Notes: generated by a model from the sequence alone, not told the origin. A DNA stretch of 64,000 nucleotides from an uncultured Lachnospiraceae bacterium (GCA_900546495.1 URDN01000006.1:26198-90197); one strand, 5' to 3'. Counted from the stretch's first letter, positions 52,296-62,661 are shown. Made by a program: numbers and translations.

Positions 52296-53849
52296 TTAAA
52301 ATAGAGAAAGCTGTTCATAAATTTCGATAGAACCGGCAATCATATAATTGTTTTTTGCATCGGTTGCAGTCAGCTGCCGTGTAATAAAATCTTCATCCAG
52401 ACGGATCGGTACATGCATTTTCCCGTTGCAGGTAATAAAATATTGTGCGCGTTTTAGGACAACTCCCATTTTGCGAATGCTGCTAAAGGAAAGTGGTCCT
52501 AGTCGGCGGGCTTTCAGAATGCGAAGTGCTGATTTGGTACCAATACCGGGTACACGCATGAGGGTGGCATAATCTGCACGGGAAATCTCTACTGGAAACT
52601 GTTCCAGATGCCGCAATGCCCAGTCACACTTCGGATCAAGTGCCAGATTAAAATTTGGACGGTCTGGTGTCAGCAGTTCAGAAGCATGAAAACCGTAATA
52701 GCGCAGCAGCCAGTCTGCCTGATAAAGACGATGTTCACGCAACAGAGGTGGTGGTGTTCCAATCGCGGGAAGTATGGCGTCTTCATTCAATGGAATGTAG
52801 GCAGAGTAAAACACACGTTTTAGGTCAAAATTCTGGTAAAGTGCTTGTGTGGTGGACAAAATTTCAAAATCTGTTTCGCCGGTGGCACCAATGATCATCT
52901 GAGTGCTCTGTCCTGCCGGGGCAAAAGGACGGTCTGGGTGACCGTACACGTTCTGAGGAGAAGCAGCTGATGGGAAAGACATTGAAAATGCATCCAAATC
53001 AGTTTCGGTATGGTCAGAGAAGCGGCGCTGTGAGTGAACGGAAACAGGAGCATTGTCGGTCAGCGTCGCATACATATCTGTGGTAATGTGCGTAAGGTGA
53101 GCAGCGTTGTGTGAATTAGTATACACGGCCGAATTACCAATATGCACAGCATCTGTAAAGATACTGTGATCCAGATATCGGTTACCCTGATGACGCTCCA
53201 TGGTGGCACTTTTCCCAATGGCAAGCCGGTATCCACTGATTCGCTGCTGCATACTGCGCATGGGCGTCAGAATAGAGGCGCGTGTTTTTTGCGGGGCCAA
53301 CATAGAAAGTCCTTCTGCGGTTGGGAGTTCCAGATTGATGCTCATGCGGTCAGCCAGATAGCCAATCTGTTCCAGAAGTTCATCGGGAGCGTGCGGAATA
53401 GCCTTTACATGAATATAACCATTGAAACGATATTTGTTACGCAGCAGGAAAAGAGTCTGATACATCAATTCCATTGTGTGAGTTGGATTTTTGTATACGG
53501 CGGAACTTAGGAACAGCCCTTCAATATAGTTGCGTTTATAAAATTCAATCACCAGTGTGCAGATTTCTTCCGGGGTGAAGGTTGCACGCCGGCAGTCATT
53601 ATTGGCGCGGCTCAGACAGTATTTACAATCGTAGATGCAGTCGTTGCTCTGTAAAATTTTTAGCAGGGAAATACATCTGCCATCGCCTGCGAAGCTGTGG
53701 CAGATACCGGCAGCACAGGAATTTCCAAGACTTCCCTTTTTCCCACGGCGGTCAACGCCACTGGAAGTACAGGCGACATCATATTTTGCAGCATCGGATA
53801 ATATTTCCAGTTTTTCATGTAAAGAAAGTGTTGTATCATAAAGTTCCAT
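52296..53849 (-). CDS. Putative DNA modification/repair radical SAM protein (TIGR03916 type)
   Basis: A 517-residue radical S-adenosylmethionine enzyme. The [4Fe-4S] cluster Cys are 71, 75 and 78 (CIYDCKYC); extra Cys at 45, 50 and 59 precede them, as is common in the family. The core continues with EGLFLSSAVYKNP and HVKAIPHAPDELLEQ. A helix-hairpin-helix near residue 430 (RVPGIGTKSALRILKARRLG) suggests DNA binding. The substrate is unknown. The ATG at 53849 is preferred; the GTG at 53861 overlaps the GAGGTGA ribosome binding site. Its promoter is flanked by LexA/DinR-like boxes. Confidence 0.88.
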   Translation of the reverse strand: MELYDTTLSLHEKLEILSDAAKYDVACTSSGVDRRGKKGSLGNSCAAGICHSFAGDGRCISLLKILQSNDCIYDCKYCLSRANNDCRRATFTPEEICTLVIEFYKRNYIEGLFLSSAVYKNPTHTMELMYQTLFLLRNKYRFNGYIHVKAIPHAPDELLEQIGYLADRMSINLELPTAEGLSMLAPQKTRASILTPMRSMQQRISGYRLAIGKSATMERHQGNRYLDHSIFTDAVHIGNSAVYTNSHNAAHLTHITTDMYATLTDNAPVSVHSQRRFSDHTETDLDAFSMSFPSAASPQNVYGHPDRPFAPAGQSTQMIIGATGETDFEILSTTQALYQNFDLKRVFYSAYIPLNEDAILPAIGTPPPLLREHRLYQADWLLRYYGFHASELLTPDRPNFNLALDPKCDWALRHLEQFPVEISRADYATLMRVPGIGTKSALRILKARRLGPLSFSSIRKMGVVLKRAQYFITCNGKMHVPIRLDEDFITRQLTATDAKNNYMIAGSIEIYEQLSLF

Positions 53850-53933
53850 AATTCGTTTCACCTCAAATCCGCAGTATTTACCTCAGTGCTTCATTTTTGG
53901 AAAGTTTGAGGCAGTGTCTGTGTGTTTTCTATA

Positions 53934-53962
53934 TTGACAATATTTATGTGTTATAGTATTAT
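53934..53962 (+). promoter_or_regulatory. tig promoter P1
   Basis: TTGACA and TATTAT with a 17-bp spacer. A LexA-like box (53978-53991) begins about 9 nt after the predicted start. Confidence 0.65.
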
Positions 53963-53977
53963 TTTTAAACAAGACAC

Positions 53978-53991
53978 AGAACATCTGTTCG
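53978..53991 (-). promoter_or_regulatory. LexA/DinR-like box 1
   Basis: On the minus strand CGAACAGATGTTCT matches the Bacillus DinR consensus CGAACRNRYGTTYC at 13 of 14 positions. It lies at about +5 to +18 of the radical SAM promoter, where a bound repressor would block transcription. Confidence 0.65.
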
Positions 53992-54002
53992 ATTGCAAAA
54001 AT

Positions 54003-54031
54003 AGCATAACACAAAAAATAATAGAATGCAA
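54003..54031 (-). promoter_or_regulatory. Promoter of the radical SAM / TIGR03915 operon
   Basis: On the minus strand TTGCAT (54031-54026) and TATGCT (54008-54003) with a 17-bp spacer. LexA-like boxes lie just downstream and just upstream. Confidence 0.6.
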
Positions 54032-54040
54032 CTGGAAAAA

Positions 54041-54054
54041 CGAACCAATGTTCG
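54041..54054. promoter_or_regulatory. LexA/DinR-like box 2
   Basis: CGAACCAATGTTCG has perfect CGAAC-N4-GTTCG dyad arms, but the central four bases fit the consensus less well than box 1. It lies 10 nt upstream of the radical SAM -35. Confidence 0.5.
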
Positions 54055-54080
54055 GGAGATGCGGCACAGATGAATATCAC

Positions 54081-54109
54081 TTGCAATTATAAAACCAGTG
54101 TGTTATAAT
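54081..54109 (+). promoter_or_regulatory. tig promoter P2
   Basis: TTGCAA and TATAAT with a 17-bp spacer, about 80 nt before the tig start. It lies downstream of both LexA-like boxes and should be free of them. Confidence 0.75.
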
Positions 54110-54195
54110 CCAAAAATGACTGTAAGTAGTTAAAGTATACCTTTTTCAAAGAAATTACACGTGACTACATATATATAAAGGAGGAAATTGTCAGA

Positions 54196-55533
54196 ATGAG
54201 CGTACAGGTGGAAAAGTTAGAAAAAAATACAGTAAAGCTTACCATTGAAGTTGCAGCAGAAGAACTGGAGAAAGCACTTCAGGAAGCATATAACAGACAG
54301 AAGAAAAATATCAGCATGCCAGGATTCCGTAAAGGAAAAGTTCCGAGAGCTATGGTTGAGAAAATGTATGGTGCTGGTGTATTCTATGAAGACGCAGCAA
54401 ACGCATTAATCCCGCAGGCATATGCTGATGCAGCAAAAGAGTGTGGAGAGGATATCGTATCCAGACCGGTTGTTGATATTACTCAGATTGAGAAAGGCAA
54501 ACCGTTCATCTTCACAGCAGAAGTTGCTACAAAACCGGAAGTAACACTTGGAAAATACATCGGTGTAACAGTTACTAAAGTAGACGGAACTGTAACAGAC
54601 GAAGATGTAACAGCAGCAATCGACAAAGAACGTGAGAAAAATGCAAGAACAATCAACGTTGAAGATCGTGCAATCGAGAACGGTGATACAGCAGTGATCG
54701 ATTTTGAAGGGTTTGTAGACGGTGTTGCATTTGAAGGCGGAAAAGGCGAGAACCACTCCTTAGAGATCGGTTCCGGAAGCTTTATCCCAGGATTTGAAGA
54801 TCAGCTGATCGGTAAAAACGCTGGTGATGATGTAGACGTAAATGTTACATTCCCGGAGGAGTATCATGCAGAAGACCTCGCTGGAAAAGAAGCTACATTC
54901 AAAGTTAAAATCCATGAGATCAAATCAAAAGAGATTCCGGAGCTTGATGACGAGTTCGTTCAGGATGTATCTGAGTTCGATACTGTTGATGAGTACAAAG
55001 CTGATGTAAAAGCTAAATTAGAAGAACAGAAACAGAACGAGATCAAAAGTGCATACCAGAATGAAGCTATCGACAAGATCGTAGACAAATCCACAATGGA
55101 ACTCCCGGATGCGATGATCGATACACAGTGCGAGAACATGATCAACCAGTTCGCTCAGCAGATGGCTCAGCAGGGACTGTCCATGGATCAGTACCTTCAG
55201 TTCTCAGGACTGACAATTGATCAGTTAAAAGAGCAGGTTCGTCCGGATGCAATCACACGTATCAAGAGCAGCCTTGTTCTTGAGCAGATTGCAAAAGAAG
55301 AGAATATCGAGATCACAGATGCAGATGTAGATGCTGAGATTGAGAAAATGGCTACAATGTACAATATGGAAGCTGACAAGCTCAAAGAGTACATGGGCGC
55401 GGATGAGAAAGAGAATATGAAACAGGATCTTGCAGTACAGAAAGCAGTTGAACTGATCACAGACTCTGTAAAACCACGTGCAAAAGCAAAAACAAAAAAA
55501 GAGAAAGACGTTGAAGCAGAAACAGCTGAATAA
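54196..55533 (+). CDS. tig: Trigger factor (ribosome-associated chaperone)
   Basis: A 445-residue chaperone that binds nascent chains at the ribosome exit. The N-terminal ribosome-binding part has the signature MPGFRKGKVPRAMVEKMYG; the FKBP-like prolyl isomerase domain is near residues 155-245 (GDTAVIDFEGFVDGVAFEGGKGENHSLEIGSGSFIPGFEDQL), followed by the helical C-terminal arms and a Lys/Glu-rich tail. AAAGGAGG precedes the ATG. The following clpP and clpX genes give the common tig-clpP-clpX-lon order. Confidence 0.97.
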   Translation: MSVQVEKLEKNTVKLTIEVAAEELEKALQEAYNRQKKNISMPGFRKGKVPRAMVEKMYGAGVFYEDAANALIPQAYADAAKECGEDIVSRPVVDITQIEKGKPFIFTAEVATKPEVTLGKYIGVTVTKVDGTVTDEDVTAAIDKEREKNARTINVEDRAIENGDTAVIDFEGFVDGVAFEGGKGENHSLEIGSGSFIPGFEDQLIGKNAGDDVDVNVTFPEEYHAEDLAGKEATFKVKIHEIKSKEIPELDDEFVQDVSEFDTVDEYKADVKAKLEEQKQNEIKSAYQNEAIDKIVDKSTMELPDAMIDTQCENMINQFAQQMAQQGLSMDQYLQFSGLTIDQLKEQVRPDAITRIKSSLVLEQIAKEENIEITDADVDAEIEKMATMYNMEADKLKEYMGADEKENMKQDLAVQKAVELITDSVKPRAKAKTKKEKDVEAETAE

Positions 55534-55584
55534 TTCTCAGATAAAGCAGGTGCGTTAAGTCCTGTATCATAAAATGAATAATAC

Positions 55585-55620
55585 AAAAGCAGATCGTGCC
55601 GGCGAGGCCGGTCTGCTTTT
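55585..55620 (+). terminator. Terminator between tig and clpP
   Basis: AAAAGCAGA / TCTGCTTTT with an inner GCCGGC / GCCGG hairpin. Partial read-through to clpP is possible. Confidence 0.8.
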
Positions 55621-55709
55621 CATGTTTTTCAGAAAAACGAGTGTCCGATAAAAAATCGTATGCAAGGGCGAAAAAACTGAAAACAATTAAAATAATAGGA
55701 GGTAGCAAT

Positions 55710-56294
55710 ATGAGTTTAGTACCTTACGTTGTTGAGCAGACAAGCAGAGGCGAGCGGAATTATGATATTTATTCCAGACTGTTAAAAGATAGAATCATTT
55801 TCCTGGGGGAAGAAGTAAATGAGACGACTGCAAGTCTGATTGTAGCACAGCTTCTGTTCCTTGAGTCTGAAGATCCGGGCAAGGATATCCAGTTATATAT
55901 CAACTCTCCGGGTGGAGTTGTTTCCTGTGGTCTGGCTATTTATGATACCATGCAGTACATCAAATGCGATGTTTCTACAATCTGTATCGGTATGGCGGCA
56001 AGCATGGGCGCATTCTTACTGGCAGGTGGAACAAAAGGAAAACGTTATGCCCTCCCAAATGCAGAGATCATGATCCATCAGCCATCTGGCGGAGCAAAAG
56101 GACAGGCTACTGATATTCAGATCGTAGCAGAGAATATCCTGAAGACAAAAGAACGCTTAAATCGTATTTTATCTGAAAATACAGGCCAGCCTTACGAAGT
56201 GGTAGCAGCAGATACTGAGCGTGATAACTATATGACTGCAGAAGAAGCAAAAGCTTACGGCTTGATTGATGCCGTAATCACAAACAGACAGTAA
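55710..56294 (+). CDS. clpP: ATP-dependent Clp protease proteolytic subunit
   Basis: A 194-residue serine peptidase forming the 14-subunit Clp chamber. The catalytic triad is Ser98 ([11 protein letters not shown]), His123 (IMIHQPSG) and Asp172 (TERDNYM). The N-terminus is [31 protein letters not shown], typical. ATG 55710 has AGGAGG upstream; the longer reading frame back to 55596 overlaps the terminator. ClpX, its unfoldase, is 23 nt downstream. No CtsR-type operator was noticed. Confidence 0.97.
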   Translation: MSLVPYVVEQTSRGERNYDIYSRLLKDRIIFLGEEVNETTASLIVAQLLFLESEDPGKDIQLYINSPGGVVSCGLAIYDTMQYIKCDVSTICIGMAASMGAFLLAGGTKGKRYALPNAEIMIHQPSGGAKGQATDIQIVAENILKTKERLNRILSENTGQPYEVVAADTERDNYMTAEEAKAYGLIDAVITNRQ

Positions 56295-56317
56295 GTGTAG
56301 CGTGGGAGTAAGATTGA

Positions 56318-57577
56318 ATGGCAGGAAGAATAAATCAGGGCGATAAAATACGTTGCTCTTTTTGTAATAAAACTCAGGATCAGGTACACAAACTGATCGC
56401 AGGACCGGCAGGTATCTATATTTGTGATGAGTGTATCGAAACCTGCAACGAAATTCTGGAAGAAGAAATGCAGGATTACGAAGAAAATGATAACATAGAT
56501 ATCAATTTGCTGACACCGGAAGAAATCAAGGCATTTCTGGATGATTATGTCATTGGTCAGGATGAGGCGAAGAAAGTACTATCCGTAGCGGTATATAATC
56601 ATTACAAACGAATTCTGGCGGAGCCGGATCTGGATGTAGAACTGCAGAAAAGTAATATCCTGATGCTTGGACCGACTGGTTCCGGTAAGACATTACTGGC
56701 ACAGACACTGGCAAAAATTTTGAATGTGCCGTTTGCGATTGCAGACGCAACCACATTGACCGAAGCTGGATATGTTGGTGAAGATGTGGAAAATATTCTG
56801 TTGAAGATTATTCAGGCAGCAGATTATGATGTGTCAAAAGCAGAATATGGTATCATTTATATTGATGAGATTGATAAAATCACACGTAAGTCAGAAAATG
56901 CATCTATCACAAGAGATGTTTCCGGTGAAGGTGTACAGCAGGCTTTGTTAAAGATTCTGGAAGGAACTGTTGCGTCTGTTCCACCACAGGGTGGCAGAAA
57001 GCATCCGCAGCAGGAACTGATTCCGATTGATACCACTAACATTCTGTTTATCTGTGGTGGTGCCTTCGAGGGTATCGATCGTATTATCGAAAACCGTATG
57101 GATCGTGGTTCCATCGGATTTAATGCGGAGCTGGCAGGAGAGAATGACAAAAATATCAGTGAACTTCTGAAAGATGCGCTTCCGCAGGATTTTGTAAAAT
57201 TCGGTATGATTCCGGAGTTTATGGGACGAGTGCCAATTACGGTTTCTCTGGAAGCTCTGGAGCGTGAGGATCTGATCCGCATTTTAAAAGAGCCGAAAAA
57301 CTCTTTGCTAAAACAGTATCAGAAACTGTTCTCTTTAGACGAGGTGGAACTTGTTTTTGAGGATGATGCTTTAGATGCAGTAGCTGATCTGACCATTAAC
57401 CGAAAGACAGGTGCGCGTGGTTTGCGTGCTATCATGGAAAATGTCATGATGGATTTGATGTATCGGATTCCATCTGATAAAAATATTAAAAAATGCATAA
57501 TTACAAAAGACATGGTAGAGGGAAATGGAGAGGCAATCCTTGAGTATCGTAATGGTGCGATTGAAACTGAGAAATAA
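56318..57577 (+). CDS. clpX: ATP-dependent Clp protease ATP-binding subunit ClpX
   Basis: A 419-residue AAA+ unfoldase. The N-terminal zinc-binding domain has four Cys (CSFCNKTQ and CDECIETC); the ATPase shows Walker [16 protein letters not shown], Walker [11 protein letters not shown], the [18 protein letters not shown] segment and the IGF-like GSIGFNAE loop that contacts ClpP. It feeds proteins into ClpP. The ribosome binding site is weak (GGGAG). A hairpin follows. Confidence 0.97.
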   Translation: MAGRINQGDKIRCSFCNKTQDQVHKLIAGPAGIYICDECIETCNEILEEEMQDYEENDNIDINLLTPEEIKAFLDDYVIGQDEAKKVLSVAVYNHYKRILAEPDLDVELQKSNILMLGPTGSGKTLLAQTLAKILNVPFAIADATTLTEAGYVGEDVENILLKIIQAADYDVSKAEYGIIYIDEIDKITRKSENASITRDVSGEGVQQALLKILEGTVASVPPQGGRKHPQQELIPIDTTNILFICGGAFEGIDRIIENRMDRGSIGFNAELAGENDKNISELLKDALPQDFVKFGMIPEFMGRVPITVSLEALEREDLIRILKEPKNSLLKQYQKLFSLDEVELVFEDDALDAVADLTINRKTGARGLRAIMENVMMDLMYRIPSDKNIKKCIITKDMVEGNGEAILEYRNGAIETEK

Positions 57578-57616
57578 AAAGAGGGAAATACAGCTAAAAA
57601 GTGTTTTCCGTTTTGT

Positions 57617-57647
57617 AAGGGCGGGGTCAGATATGGCGCCGCCCCTT
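57617..57647 (+). terminator. Terminator-like hairpin between clpX and lon
   Basis: AAGGGCGG / CCGCCCCTT with a 14-nt loop; five T come 6 nt later, so it may be leaky. Confidence 0.6.
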
Positions 57648-57761
57648 GTAGCATTTTTATTGTAGTGCATGATTGAATGAAAAGAGATGTAACATGTATG
57701 AAAATGATTGGAAGGTAACAAAGACTTGTTTGGAAAGTCTGGAAATAGAGAAAGGAACAAC

Positions 57762-60098
57762 ATGGGTGAAATTTTGAGAGAATTACCAGCCGTGATCCTG
57801 CGAGGTTCTGTATTGCTGCCGGGCGTGGTATCACATTTTGATATCAGTGCCCGAAAATCCATTCATGCAGTGGAGGCGGCAATGAATGGAGATAACTGCA
57901 TTTTTCTGGTTACACAGAAAGATATGCAGACTGAAAATGCAAAACAGGATGATGTGTATGCAATCGGTGTCATTGCAGAGATCAAACAGATCGTCAAAAT
58001 GCAGAATCATATCGTGCGGGTAATCGTTGAGGCGAAAGAAAAAGCCGAGCTGGCTTATTTTATAGACAATGATGAATTGCTGAAAGCACAGGTTGTGCTG
58101 GTAGAGGAAAGCGAAGAAAAAGAAGTGCTTGCACCGGAGGTTGAAGAAGCAATGTTGCGTGCATTGCAGGAAGAACTTTTGAAATATTGTGCTTCCAATC
58201 CGAAAATCGGAAAAGAATTGAAAAAACAGGCAGATGGATTAAATGAAATTCACAGCTTTATCCGAATTGTTTCCGGCAATCTGCCAATCAGTTATGAAAA
58301 ACGACAGAAATTACTGGAGACAGAGTCTCTGACAGAACAGTACGAAGCGCTGATGCAGCTTTTGCTTTATGAGACAAATATTCAGCAGATTAAAAACGAA
58401 CTGCAGGAAAAAGTAAAAGAGCGGGTAGATAAAAATCAGAAAGAGTACATTCTCCGGGAAGAAATGAAAGTCATCCGGGAAGAACTTGGAGAGGATAATA
58501 CAACCTCCGATATCAAACAGTTCGAGGAAGCTCTGGAAAAACTGGAAGCAGATGATTCGGTCAAAGAACGGATTCAAAAAGAAATTGCCCGTTTTAAAAA
58601 TGTGGCAAACAGTCCGTCTGAGGGCAGCGTTGTGCGCGGCTACATTGAGACGTTACTGGATCTTCCGTGGAATAAGAAATCAGAAGATAATACAGATCTG
58701 AAAAATGCGGAACAGATCTTAAATGACGATCACTATGGTCTGGAAAAAGTGAAAGAGCGTGTGCTGGAGTTTCTGGCGGTCCGTGGACTGACCAAAGGCG
58801 GTGAAAGCCCGATTATCTGTCTTGTAGGACCTCCTGGAACCGGTAAAACAAGTATTGCCCGTTCCGTAGCCAGAGCGCTGGATAAAAAATATGTCCGCAT
58901 CTGTCTGGGTGGCGTAAAGGATGAGGCGGAAATCCGCGGACATCGCCGTACTTATGTAGGAGCCATGCCGGGACGACTGATTCAGGGAATCCGTCAGGCA
59001 GGCGTAAAAAATCCGCTGATGCTGCTGGATGAGATCGATAAGATGAGTAGCGACTACAAAGGCGATCCGTCCTCTGCGATGCTGGAAGTATTGGATTCTG
59101 AGCAGAATTCCAAGTTTATCGACCATTATGTGGATATGCCGGTGGATTTATCTGAAGTGCTGTTTATCGCGACAGCCAACGATGTACATACGATTCCACG
59201 TCCATTGCTGGATCGTATGGAGCTGATTGAAGTATCCAGTTATACGGAAAATGAAAAAATGCATATCGCAAAAGAGCATCTTCTGGAAAAACAGAAAGAG
59301 AAAAACGGTCTGAAGGCAGAACAGCTTACGGTTGCCGACGATGCAATGCACCAGATTATCAATGGATACACCAGAGAGGCCGGTGTGCGTAATCTGGAAC
59401 GAAAACTGGGCGCGATCTGCAGAAAAGCAGCCAGAGAAATTTACGGAGGAAACTGCACCACAGTGCATGTAGAAAAGGATCAGTTGGAACACTATCTTGG
59501 AAAAGAGCGCTTCCATGTAAATCACATCGACCATCAGAGTGAGATTGGTATTGTACGTGGACTTGCATGGACCAGCGTGGGCGGTGATACCCTTCAGATC
59601 GAAGTCAATGTGATGCCTGGAAAAGGCGAGCTTAAACTGACCGGGCAGCTTGGCGATGTGATGAAAGAATCTGCCCAGGCGGGTATCAGTTATATCCGTT
59701 CTATAGGTGAACAATATAATATTCCGGAAGATTTTTTCTCAAAGCATGATATTCACATTCATATTCCGGAGGGAGCGGTGCCAAAAGATGGTCCGTCTGC
59801 AGGTATTACCATGGCAACGGCAACGCTGTCTGCTATTATAAAGGAACCGATACGCGCGGATCTGGCGATGACCGGAGAAATTACGCTGCGCGGTCGCGTA
59901 CTGCCGGTCGGTGGTCTAAAGGAAAAACTGTTAGCAGCAATTGCGGTCGGAATCCGTATGGTATGTGTTCCGGCGCAGAACAAGGCAGATGTGGAAGAAC
60001 TTTCATGGGAAATCAAAAACGAACTGAAGATTTTTTATGTGAAAAAAATGGAAGATGTGCTGATGATAGCAATAGGTGGAGAAGACGATGATTATTAA
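57762..60098 (+). CDS. lon: ATP-dependent protease Lon
   Basis: A 778-residue AAA+ serine protease that removes misfolded proteins. The N-terminal substrate domain (residues 1-200) is followed by a coiled coil, Walker [10 protein letters not shown], Walker [12 protein letters not shown] and the proteolytic domain with Ser679 ([12 protein letters not shown]) and Lys722 ([10 protein letters not shown]), the catalytic dyad. ATG 57762 has AAAGGA upstream. It overlaps engB by 11 nt, a common pairing. Confidence 0.97.
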   Translation: MGEILRELPAVILRGSVLLPGVVSHFDISARKSIHAVEAAMNGDNCIFLVTQKDMQTENAKQDDVYAIGVIAEIKQIVKMQNHIVRVIVEAKEKAELAYFIDNDELLKAQVVLVEESEEKEVLAPEVEEAMLRALQEELLKYCASNPKIGKELKKQADGLNEIHSFIRIVSGNLPISYEKRQKLLETESLTEQYEALMQLLLYETNIQQIKNELQEKVKERVDKNQKEYILREEMKVIREELGEDNTTSDIKQFEEALEKLEADDSVKERIQKEIARFKNVANSPSEGSVVRGYIETLLDLPWNKKSEDNTDLKNAEQILNDDHYGLEKVKERVLEFLAVRGLTKGGESPIICLVGPPGTGKTSIARSVARALDKKYVRICLGGVKDEAEIRGHRRTYVGAMPGRLIQGIRQAGVKNPLMLLDEIDKMSSDYKGDPSSAMLEVLDSEQNSKFIDHYVDMPVDLSEVLFIATANDVHTIPRPLLDRMELIEVSSYTENEKMHIAKEHLLEKQKEKNGLKAEQLTVADDAMHQIINGYTREAGVRNLERKLGAICRKAAREIYGGNCTTVHVEKDQLEHYLGKERFHVNHIDHQSEIGIVRGLAWTSVGGDTLQIEVNVMPGKGELKLTGQLGDVMKESAQAGISYIRSIGEQYNIPEDFFSKHDIHIHIPEGAVPKDGPSAGITMATATLSAIIKEPIRADLAMTGEITLRGRVLPVGGLKEKLLAAIAVGIRMVCVPAQNKADVEELSWEIKNELKIFYVKKMEDVLMIAIGGEDDDY

Positions 60099-60696
60099 AA
60101 ATGTTTCACTGGAAACGGTATGTGGTTACACCAGTAAATTACCGAAAAACACGAAACCGGAAATTGCCTTTGCAGGAAAATCAAACGTGGGAAAATCATC
60201 CCTGATCAATGCGCTGATGAATCGCAAGGCACTGGCGCGAACTTCCGGTCAGCCGGGAAAAACACAGACGATCAATTTTTACAATGTCAATGATGAACTG
60301 TATCTGACAGATCTTCCGGGATATGGCTTTGCAAAAGTATCCCAGAAGGAAAAGGAAAAATGGGGCACCATGATCGAAAATTATCTGAACAGTTCCGAAC
60401 AACTGCGGGCCGTATTTTTGCTGGTGGATATCCGTCATGAGCCTTCCGCAAATGACAAAATGATGTACGAGTGGATGGTATATCAGGGATTTCACCCGAT
60501 CATCATTGCCACAAAGGCGGATAAAATCAAACGCAGCCAGCTGCAGAAGCAGTTAAAAGTGATCCGCGTGGGACTGAATACAGAAAAAGGAGCCATTCTG
60601 ATTCCGTTTTCTGCTGAGACAAAGCAGGGAAGAGAGGAAATCTGGGATCTGGTGGATCAGATTTTAGCATCTTCAGGAGAGACAGATGAAGAATAA
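60088..60696 (+). CDS. engB: Ribosome biogenesis GTPase EngB/YsxC
   Basis: A 202-residue GTPase needed for assembly of the large ribosomal subunit. G1 is GKSNVGKSS (30-38), G2 includes the TSGQPGKTQTINFY switch, G3 is DLPGYGFA, and G4 TKADKI. ATG 60088 overlaps the end of lon (GGTGGAGA as ribosome binding site); GTG 60076 is rejected. It overlaps the next gene by 11 nt, so translation of lon, engB and the metal importer genes may be coupled. Confidence 0.96.
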   Translation: MIIKNVSLETVCGYTSKLPKNTKPEIAFAGKSNVGKSSLINALMNRKALARTSGQPGKTQTINFYNVNDELYLTDLPGYGFAKVSQKEKEKWGTMIENYLNSSEQLRAVFLLVDIRHEPSANDKMMYEWMVYQGFHPIIIATKADKIKRSQLQKQLKVIRVGLNTEKGAILIPFSAETKQGREEIWDLVDQILASSGETDEE

Positions 60697-61828
60697 ATAT
60701 GTATTTACCGCTGTTCTACTAGCTGTAATCCTGTTTGTCGGAAGTGTGCTGACGACAATTTATGTCAGAACGGAGCAGAAGCAGGAACAGGCGAAGGGCG
60801 GCAATCTGCTGGTGGTAACCTCTTTTTATCCAATGTATGTTGCGACGGAGAACGTGATCGGTGACGTGGAAGGTGTTACACTGGAAAATTTGAGCGAGCC
60901 TCAGACCGGGTGCCTGCATGATTATCAGCTTACGGCAGCGGATATGAAACTGTTATCAAAAGCAGATGTGTTTATCGTAAACGGTGGCGGTATTGAATCC
61001 TTTTTATCCGATGTAGCAGAATCTTATCCGGATTTGAAAATTGTTCAGGCGTGTGATGGTATTGATCTGCTTGAATCTGCCGAGGGAACTGAGGAATCTG
61101 ATTCCAATGACTCCAGTTCTGATACGGGTGCAGATTCAGATGAGCATTTGAATGAAAACGAAGATGCACATGTGGAAGACAATGCTCATAGCGAAGAAAC
61201 AGACATACACACAGATTCAGATGAACATAGTGAAATTGCTGATACACATATAGAATCAAATGTTCATAATGAGGATTCTGATCATGCTGACCATGATCAC
61301 TCCGAGCACTCTCATGGGGATGAGAATGCCCATGCTTGGATGAATTTAGATGACTATCAGATTCAGGTTCAGAACATTTGTAATGGACTTTCCGAAGCTG
61401 ACAGCACTCATGCAGATCGATATGCTGCAAATGCACAGACTTATCAGGCAAAAGTGCAGGAATTGCAGCAGGAGACAACAGAACTTGCATCACAGATAGC
61501 GGCGCAGCCGGTAGTGATTTTTCACGAGGCATACGAATATATCGTGCAGGAATACGGACTGCAGCTGGCAGGAGAGATGAATCTGGATGAAGAACGTCAG
61601 GTCAGTGCTGGTGAAGTAGCAGACATTTTGCATGCCATTGAGGACAATCATGTTTCTGTTGTGCTTGCGGAAGAACTGTATGGCACGGATATGGGAGAAA
61701 TGGTGGCAAAACAAAGCGGCGTAAAGGTCGTTTATCTGGATACACTGACACGGGGGGATTATTCAGCAGACAGTTATCTGGAAGGCATGAAAAGCAATAT
61801 TGAACAATTGAAAGAGGCATTCCAATGA
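60686..61828 (+). CDS. Metal ABC transporter substrate-binding protein, ZnuA-like
   Basis: A 380-residue binding protein of the cluster A-I (zinc/manganese) family. An N-terminal hydrophobic anchor (YVFTAVLLAVILFVGSVLTTIY) lacks a lipobox Cys, so it is probably an uncleaved membrane anchor. The binding core begins VVTSFYPMYVATENV; a long insertion (residues ~135-215) is rich in His, Asp and Glu (DHADHDHSEHSHGDENAHAW), typical of zinc-type receptors, and FHEAYEYIVQEYG and EELYGTDMGEMVAKQSGVKVVYLDTL follow. The metal is most likely zinc. It starts within engB. Confidence 0.9.
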   Translation: MKNKYVFTAVLLAVILFVGSVLTTIYVRTEQKQEQAKGGNLLVVTSFYPMYVATENVIGDVEGVTLENLSEPQTGCLHDYQLTAADMKLLSKADVFIVNGGGIESFLSDVAESYPDLKIVQACDGIDLLESAEGTEESDSNDSSSDTGADSDEHLNENEDAHVEDNAHSEETDIHTDSDEHSEIADTHIESNVHNEDSDHADHDHSEHSHGDENAHAWMNLDDYQIQVQNICNGLSEADSTHADRYAANAQTYQAKVQELQQETTELASQIAAQPVVIFHEAYEYIVQEYGLQLAGEMNLDEERQVSAGEVADILHAIEDNHVSVVLAEELYGTDMGEMVAKQSGVKVVYLDTLTRGDYSADSYLEGMKSNIEQLKEAFQ

Positions 61829-62661
61829 TGAAAAAAATTATGCAGCCCTGTGGCCTGCATTGTATTAAAATGCAGGATATTGGAGTAACGATTGGTGAAC
61901 AGGTGATTTTGCAACATGTAAATCTTCACATCCACTGTGGAACACTGGCCGCTGTGATCGGAAAAAACGGCGCGGGTAAATCTACGCTGATCAAGGCAAT
62001 CCTTGGAGATATTCCGCATAGTGGAACGATTGAATTCAAAGATCGTGAAAACGGTCATATGCAGAAAATGAAGATCGGCTATGTGCCACAGACGCTGAAT
62101 ATTGAAAAAAAGACACCGATCAGCGTGTATGATATGATTGCAAGTTACCAGAGCCGTTATCCGGTTTTCTGGAAAAAGAGCAAAAAAGTATATGCAAAAA
62201 TAAAAGAACATCTGGCAATTTTTAAGGCAGAAGATCTGATTGATAAACAGGTATGCAATCTGTCCGGTGGGGAATTGCAGCGTGTGCTGCTGTCCATGGC
62301 AGTTATGGATGAGCCGAACCTGCTCCTTTTGGATGAGCCGGTTTCCGGTATCGATCAGAATGGTATGGATCTGTTTTATCATACGATTTCTGAATTGAAA
62401 AAACATTATGATCTGGCAATCATTCTGATTTCTCATGATCTGGATTATGTGGCGCAGTATGCAGATCAGGTTATATTGATCGATGGAACTGTGAAAAAGC
62501 AGGGAAGCGTGCGTCAGGTATACGAGAGCAAAGAATTTCAGCAGGTGTTTGGCAGATTTGATCTGGAAAACTATAAGCCAAGTCGTCAGGTGAAGGAACA
62601 GCAGGAAAAAGAAATTACCATGCCGAAACACAGTCATGGTTTATGGAAGGAGGAAGAGTAA
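61825..62661 (+). CDS. Metal ABC transporter ATP-binding protein, ZnuC-like
   Basis: A 278-residue ABC ATPase: Walker A GKNGAGKST (46-54), Q-loop GYVPQTLNIEKKTPISVYD, signature LSGGELQRVLLSM, Walker B LLLLDEPVSGID, and LISHDLDYV. The YVPQ and SVYDMI pattern is typical of the zinc/manganese class. Its ATG overlaps the receptor stop (ATGA), and its ending is basic with His (MPKHSHGLWKEEE). The permease follows with no gap. Confidence 0.92.
   Translation: MMKKIMQPCGLHCIKMQDIGVTIGEQVILQHVNLHIHCGTLAAVIGKNGAGKSTLIKAILGDIPHSGTIEFKDRENGHMQKMKIGYVPQTLNIEKKTPISVYDMIASYQSRYPVFWKKSKKVYAKIKEHLAIFKAEDLIDKQVCNLSGGELQRVLLSMAVMDEPNLLLLDEPVSGIDQNGMDLFYHTISELKKHYDLAIILISHDLDYVAQYADQVILIDGTVKKQGSVRQVYESKEFQQVFGRFDLENYKPSRQVKEQQEKEITMPKHSHGLWKEEE

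Noticed and set aside
61774..62637. 287-codon minus-strand reading frame opposite the ZnuC-like gene
   Set aside because: Antisense to a well-supported ABC ATPase; composition is Phe/His-rich shadow sequence and no ribosome binding site is seen.
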